From Melioribacteraceae bacterium (GTDB lineage Bacteria; Bacteroidota; Ignavibacteria; Ignavibacteriales; Melioribacteraceae), in assembly GCA_015486905.1 (NCBI GenBank), contig WFQV01000403.1, positions 1 through 9,585 on the forward strand: a DNA stretch of 9,585 nt. The letters run 5' to 3'. The position numbers were made by a program, and so were the translations under genes. The notes under the pieces are model-generated. The model was not told where the DNA came from. It did no database searches and saw only the letters and a program-made list of their open reading frames with translations. Shown here in pieces: positions 7,762 to 9,585 of this stretch. Numbering within the stretch: position 1 is the first letter of the stretch; each line of letters begins with the position of its first letter.

Positions 7762-8238
7762 TTACTCCACTTCAAGAATCTCAAATTGAATTACACCCGC
7801 GGGGACTTGCGCATTGACAACACTGCCTTTTTTATTGCCCATAAGAGCTTTGCCAACGGGCGAGGTAACGGAAATTTTCCCTTGCGTCAAATCCGCTTCT
7901 TCCGGTGAAACAAGTGTGTATTTGAACGTCTTACCGTTCCCCAAATGTTTAACCGTAACGGTGGAAAGAATCGCTACTTCGTCTTTCGGGAGTTTTGATT
8001 TGTCGATTACCCTTGCTCTGGCAAGGAGTTCTTCCAATTGACTTATTTTAAGCTCCAACAGTCCTTGAGCATCTTTTGCCGCATCATATTCGGCGTTTTC
8101 CGAGAGATCTCCGTAGGAGCGTGCCTCGGCAATTCGTGCAGCCATTTCTTTCCTGCCTCTGGTTTTTAAGTCTTTTAACTCCTTCTCTATTTCAATCAGG
8201 CGTTCTCTTGTAAGATAAACAAAATTTGTCACGGGCAT
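7762..8238 (-). CDS. greA: Transcription elongation factor GreA
   Basis: A 158-residue factor that enters the RNA polymerase secondary channel and stimulates cleavage of backtracked RNA. The N-terminal coiled coil (about 8-78) carries the tip motif ARSYGDLSENAEYDAAK at 39-55, with the catalytic acidic residues Asp44 and Glu47. The C-terminal FKBP-like domain ends with ISVTSPVGKALMGNKKGSVV and a final FEILEVE. Length is standard. AGGAG three bases before the ATG is the ribosome binding site. It is the first gene of the minus-strand operon, with a promoter and a hairpin just upstream, and tilS follows after 8 bp. Confidence 0.98.
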   Translation of the reverse strand: MPVTNFVYLTRERLIEIEKELKDLKTRGRKEMAARIAEARSYGDLSENAEYDAAKDAQGLLELKISQLEELLARARVIDKSKLPKDEVAILSTVTVKHLGNGKTFKYTLVSPEEADLTQGKISVTSPVGKALMGNKKGSVVNAQVPAGVIQFEILEVE

Positions 8239-8260
8239 TTACTCCTAACTTTTTTGGTTA

Positions 8261-8296
8261 ATTTAAAAGAAAATGCCACCGCTTCCGCAGTGGCAT
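8261..8296 (-). promoter_or_regulatory. greA: Hairpin plus U-tract in the greA 5' leader (attenuator-like or 5'-terminal stem-loop)
   Basis: On the minus strand ATGCCACTGC (8296-8287) pairs with GCGGTGGCAT (8282-8273) around a GGAA loop of GNRA type: 10 bp including one T:G wobble. On the plus strand that pair is a C:A mismatch, so the structure belongs to the minus-strand RNA. It is followed by TTTTCTTTTAAAT, giving intrinsic-terminator form, and ends about 34 bp before the greA ATG. If the promoter at 8300-8331 is real, the RNA begins at about the first base of this stem. Options: early attenuator, RNA-stabilising 5' stem-loop, or terminator for a transcript entering from beyond 8300. Confidence 0.6.
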
Positions 8297-8299
8297 ACT

Positions 8300-8331
8300 C
8301 AAAAATAATTAAAAAATGTTTCCTTTTCAAG
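8300..8331 (-). promoter_or_regulatory. greA: Candidate promoter of the greA operon
   Basis: Read on the minus strand, TATTTTTG (8307-8300) exactly fits the Bacteroidota -7 consensus TAnnTTTG, and CTTG (8331-8328) stands 20 bp upstream as a -33-like element (consensus TTTG). Predicted start is near 8296, about 58 bp before the greA ATG. The repeat module at 8379 begins just upstream, so the promoter sits between module and gene. Confidence 0.5.
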
Positions 8332-8378
8332 AATTTTTTTAAGAATTATTAAAAATTTGATAATTTCAGTTTTGTGTA

Positions 8379-8403
8379 GGCAAAAGTTTAAATCTGGTGG
8401 CAA
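8379..8403 (-). repeat. Terminal repeat copy 2 (left end of module A)
   Basis: Read on the minus strand it is TTGCCACCAGATTTAAAC then TTTTGCC, identical to copy 1 over most of the core and diverging at the outer end, where other copies have GTACC. As in other copies, an AT-rich run with poly-T/poly-A lies just inside the module. It lies about 50 bp upstream of the greA -33 element. Confidence 0.75.
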
Positions 8404-8502
8404 TATTTTTTCCCCTTAGAATGGTATTAACACACGCATAATTGAACTGCTTTCGCAGTTCTTCTTTTAAGCGTTGTTCTTTTCTGCAGGTTTCGCCCGC
8501 AG

Positions 8503-8565
8503 TTATTGAAATTTAAGCGCTTCGCGCTTTTTTGGACGATATATCTATTTGAATAATTTCAATAA
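8503..8565. repeat. Nested palindrome inside module A
   Basis: TTATTGAAATT (8503-8513) and AATTTCAATAA (8555-8565) form a perfect 11-bp inverted repeat. They enclose the AAGCGC-TTC-GCGCTT hairpin (8515-8529) and the 8-bp palindrome GATATATC (8538-8545). Outside the arms, GCAG (8499-8502) could also pair with CTGC (8573-8576) across a 7-nt insertion. The module could therefore fold as a branched structure rather than separate hairpins. Confidence 0.6.
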
Positions 8566-8726
8566 AAATAAACTGCGAAGCAGTTAAATTCCTAATAACC
8601 CCGAATGAAATTCGGAGAAAAAGGATAAAACAAGAATAAGCAACTGCGTTAGCAGTTGAATTTATTCCTTCCATTTTAATGTGGCTTTGTGGTTAAATAT
8701 TTTGTCTTGAAATATTTACTATTTTT

Positions 8727-8751
8727 TTGCCACCGATTTTAAACCTGTACC
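8727..8751 (+). repeat. Terminal repeat copy 3 (right end of module A)
   Basis: Core TTGCCACCGATTTTAAAC followed by CTGTACC, preceded by a T-run. With copy 4, which starts directly after it in the opposite sense, it forms a 15-of-17 inverted repeat (8727-8743 against 8758-8774) with 14 bp between, so the module junction itself is a large palindrome. Confidence 0.8.
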
Positions 8752-8774
8752 CATAAATTTAAATTAGGTGGCAA
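8750..8774 (-). repeat. Terminal repeat copy 4 (left end of module B)
   Basis: Read on the minus strand: TTGCCACCTAATTTAAAT then TTATGGG. This is the most diverged copy, especially at its outer end. It overlaps copy 3 by about 2 bp, so modules A and B abut with no unique DNA between them. The inner side runs into GAATAAAAAAAA, matching the poly-T/poly-A just inside the other ends. Confidence 0.7.
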
Positions 8775-8974
8775 GAATAAAAAAAAATTATAAACGAGAG
8801 ATAAGAAATGGTTAAATGTGAAACGTATTAAGCTATACGTAAAATGTTATTTTTATTATTAGTTGAAAGTTAAAATGGAAAGTGGAGAATTAAATACTTC
8901 GATACATTTGGCATCGTTTTTTATTTCCCTTTATTTCGGGGTCGGGGGGCATTTTACTGACCATATCCCAGAAA

Positions 8975-9293
8975 GAACCCCAAAGGGGTTCAATGTAGAT
9001 AGAACAGAGATTCAAAAAAGGAAACAGAACCCTGAAGGGGTTCAAGTTAATGTTTCTCACTTTGGCGGGAGTAACATTTCATTAACCACGGGTTTCAACA
9101 TGTGGGTGTTGCGAACAAAACATTTAAAGGAAAAAATACGTAACCTGTTTACAGGTTTTAAGGTAGATTACTTTTATAGGGTGGAAAACCAGTGAACTGG
9201 TTTGGCATATACGAGGTTTGTTGTACATCCCCACGGGTAAATCCGTGGGTTAATGGGATTTTAAATTCCGTGTGTCCTGCAATTTGTGGGACA
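8975..9293 (+). repeat. Array of short hairpins with differing stems
   Basis: Hairpins in order: GAACCCC/GGGGTTC 8975-8991 (loop AAA); GAACCCT/GGGGTTC 9027-9043 (loop GAA, one T:G); CCACGGGT/ACATGTGG 9086-9105 (one G:T, one mismatch); AACCTGT/ACAGGTT 9142-9157; AAACCAGT/ACTGGTTT 9186-9203; CCCACGGG/TCCGTGGG 9230-9249 (one G:T); GGGATTT/AAATTCC 9255-9269 (one G:T); TGTCCTGCA/TGTGGGACA 9273-9293 (two wobbles). A wider 7-bp repeat, GTTAATG/CATTAAC, spans 9046-9086. Most start 40-60 bp apart. Stem sequences differ from hairpin to hairpin, while loops are small and purine- or T-rich. Confidence 0.7.
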
Positions 9294-9320
9294 AAGCAAT
9301 CTATGATACAAAAATCCAAT

Positions 9321-9400
9321 ATGTCGCGACGAAGCTCCCGCAAATGCAAGGGAAGTCGGACATGTCGCGCCGAATCCTGACTTGTCGGGAGAAAGCGGAT
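9321..9400 (+). repeat. Two-copy tandem hairpin unit, period about 41 bp
   Basis: ATGTCGCGACGAAG (9321-9334) and ATGTCGCGCCGAAT (9362-9375) lead two related units. The first has stem TCCC/GGGA (9336-9353) around inner GC/GC pairs, then AAGTCGGAC. The second has TCCTGAC/GTCGGGA (9375-9390, one T:G wobble, loop TT), then AAAGCGGAT. The lead word contains the 8-bp palindrome GTCGCGAC (9323-9330). Flanks are conserved while stem cores differ, as in the preceding array. Confidence 0.65.
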
Positions 9401-9432
9401 TTCTTGTTTCTTCTTTCTTATTTTATCATTTT

Positions 9433-9457
9433 TTGCCACAGATTTTAAACATGTACC
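9433..9457 (+). repeat. Terminal repeat copy 5 (right end of module B)
   Basis: Core TTGCCACAGATTTTAAAC followed by ATGTACC, preceded by a T-run as in copies 1 and 3. The outer GTACC matches copies 1 and 3 exactly. The one departure in the shared TTGCCACC block is its last base, A for C. Confidence 0.8.
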
Positions 9458-9585
9458 GTTGTTGAATAGTTGATAATTTTTAAATTATTTATTATATTTT
9501 TTTTAATTAAAATGAGTTAATTCCAATAATTTGAATTTTCTCGTTTTCGATTTTTACTTTTTAGAGTGCACAATAATAATTTGGA
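9458..9585. other. AT-rich intergenic DNA
   Basis: Highly AT-rich sequence beyond the last terminal repeat, including a T8 run near 9499. No ORF with a ribosome binding site, no strong hairpin and no convincing promoter is visible; TAATTTG words (for example near 9577) fall one base short of the TAnnTTTG consensus. Nothing further can be supported. Confidence 0.4.

Larger units (their letters stand above)
8379..8751. mobile_element. Multi-hairpin module A, bounded by inverted 25-bp repeats (putative non-autonomous element)
   Basis: The left end 8379-8403 and right end 8727-8751 are inverted copies of one sequence with core TTGCCACCnnATTTAAAC. The 373-bp body has no credible ORF but holds six or more short palindromes: GAACTGC/GCAGTTC 8444-8461; CTGCAGG/CCCGCAG 8484-8502 (one mismatch on +, a wobble on -); AAGCGC/GCGCTT 8515-8529, followed by a T-run; AACTGC/GCAGTT 8571-8585; CCGAAT/ATTCGG 8601-8615; CAACTGC/GCAGTTG 8641-8658. 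They start 30-56 bp apart. AACTGC recurs in three stems with different loops (TTTC, GAA, GTTA). No transposase or clear target duplication is seen, so mobility is inference. Confidence 0.55.
8752..9457. mobile_element. Multi-hairpin module B, bounded by inverted 25-bp repeats (putative non-autonomous element)
   Basis: About 706 bp between the inverted ends at 8750-8774 and 9433-9457. The left part (8775-8970) is AT-rich and holds only ACGTAT/ATACGT at 8823-8840 and a G-rich patch near 8938-8949. The rest is an array of short hairpins (8975-9293), then a two-copy tandem unit (9321-9400), then a pyrimidine-rich stretch and the right end. The three ORFs here (8863-9195 +, 9158-9439 -, 9192-9380 +) run through hairpin repeats, lack convincing ribosome binding sites and look like no protein family. 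The strand of the imperfect hairpins suggests function as + strand RNA or single-stranded DNA. No mobility gene is seen. Confidence 0.55.

Noticed and set aside
8515..8534. Intrinsic terminator (AAGCGC hairpin plus T-run) inside module A
   Set aside because: It has terminator form on the + strand, but no gene feeds into it and it is one of several similar hairpins, so it is treated as part of the module.
8938..8949. G-rich patch as G-quadruplex
   Set aside because: Only two G-runs are present, too few for a standard four-run quadruplex.
8863..9195. 110-codon + strand ORF in module B
   Set aside because: It runs through several hairpins, has no family resemblance and no good ribosome binding site.
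9192..9380. 62-codon + strand ORF
   Set aside because: It overlaps the hairpin array and tandem units, with low-complexity content and no start signal.
8444..9400. CRISPR array
   Set aside because: The repeats are palindromes of differing sequence at irregular spacing. There is no constant direct repeat with unique spacers and no cas gene.
9158..9439. 93-codon - strand ORF across the hairpin and tandem units
   Set aside because: Its residues are translations of palindromic repeats, and the wobble-strand signal favours a + strand non-coding role.

Overview
The window looks like a chromosomal segment from an AT-rich, Gram-negative member of the Bacteroidota/Ignavibacteriota (FCB) group. The grounds are a DUF4837-type lipoprotein, a tilS-hpt-ftsH cluster with FCB-like protein sequences, and two copies of the octamer TATTTTTG, which fits the Bacteroidota -7 promoter consensus TAnnTTTG. 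The assignment is inference from protein style; no rRNA gene is present.

Layout: 1-65 is the right end of a repeat module that starts outside the window. 66-356 is a long, structured leader/promoter region with nested inverted repeats, a pseudoknot-ordered pair of complementary words, and a hairpin between the Shine-Dalgarno and the ATG. 357-1814 (+) encodes a nitronate monooxygenase-like flavoprotein with a four-cysteine C-terminal extension. A perfect 10-bp hairpin at 1838-1863 separates it from a convergent five-gene minus-strand block plus a trailing lipoprotein gene, in transcription order greA (8238-7762), tilS, hpt, ftsH, a DGK1/dolichol-kinase-like membrane protein, and the DUF4837 lipoprotein (2992-1907). 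The greA-to-kinase genes are packed with gaps of 8 and 5 bp and overlaps of 13 and 8 bp, so they are almost certainly one operon. It combines transcript-cleavage rescue (GreA), tRNA-Ile lysidinylation (TilS), purine salvage (Hpt), membrane proteolysis (FtsH) and a CTP-dependent lipid-kinase-like enzyme. The last gene follows after 58 bp.

The non-coding stretch 8239-9585 is the unusual part. It holds a greA promoter candidate and a 10-bp GNRA-capped hairpin, then two adjoining modules (8379-8751 and 8752-9457). Each module is bounded by inverted copies of a 25-bp sequence, core TTGCCACCnnATTTAAAC, and filled with short hairpins. A fifth copy lies at 41-65. In the second module every imperfect hairpin I checked has its G:T pairs on the + strand only, which suggests selection on the top-strand transcript or top-strand single-stranded DNA. 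No transposase or credible ORF lies inside. I read these as non-autonomous, multi-hairpin repeat elements, and they are the best candidate here for something undescribed.
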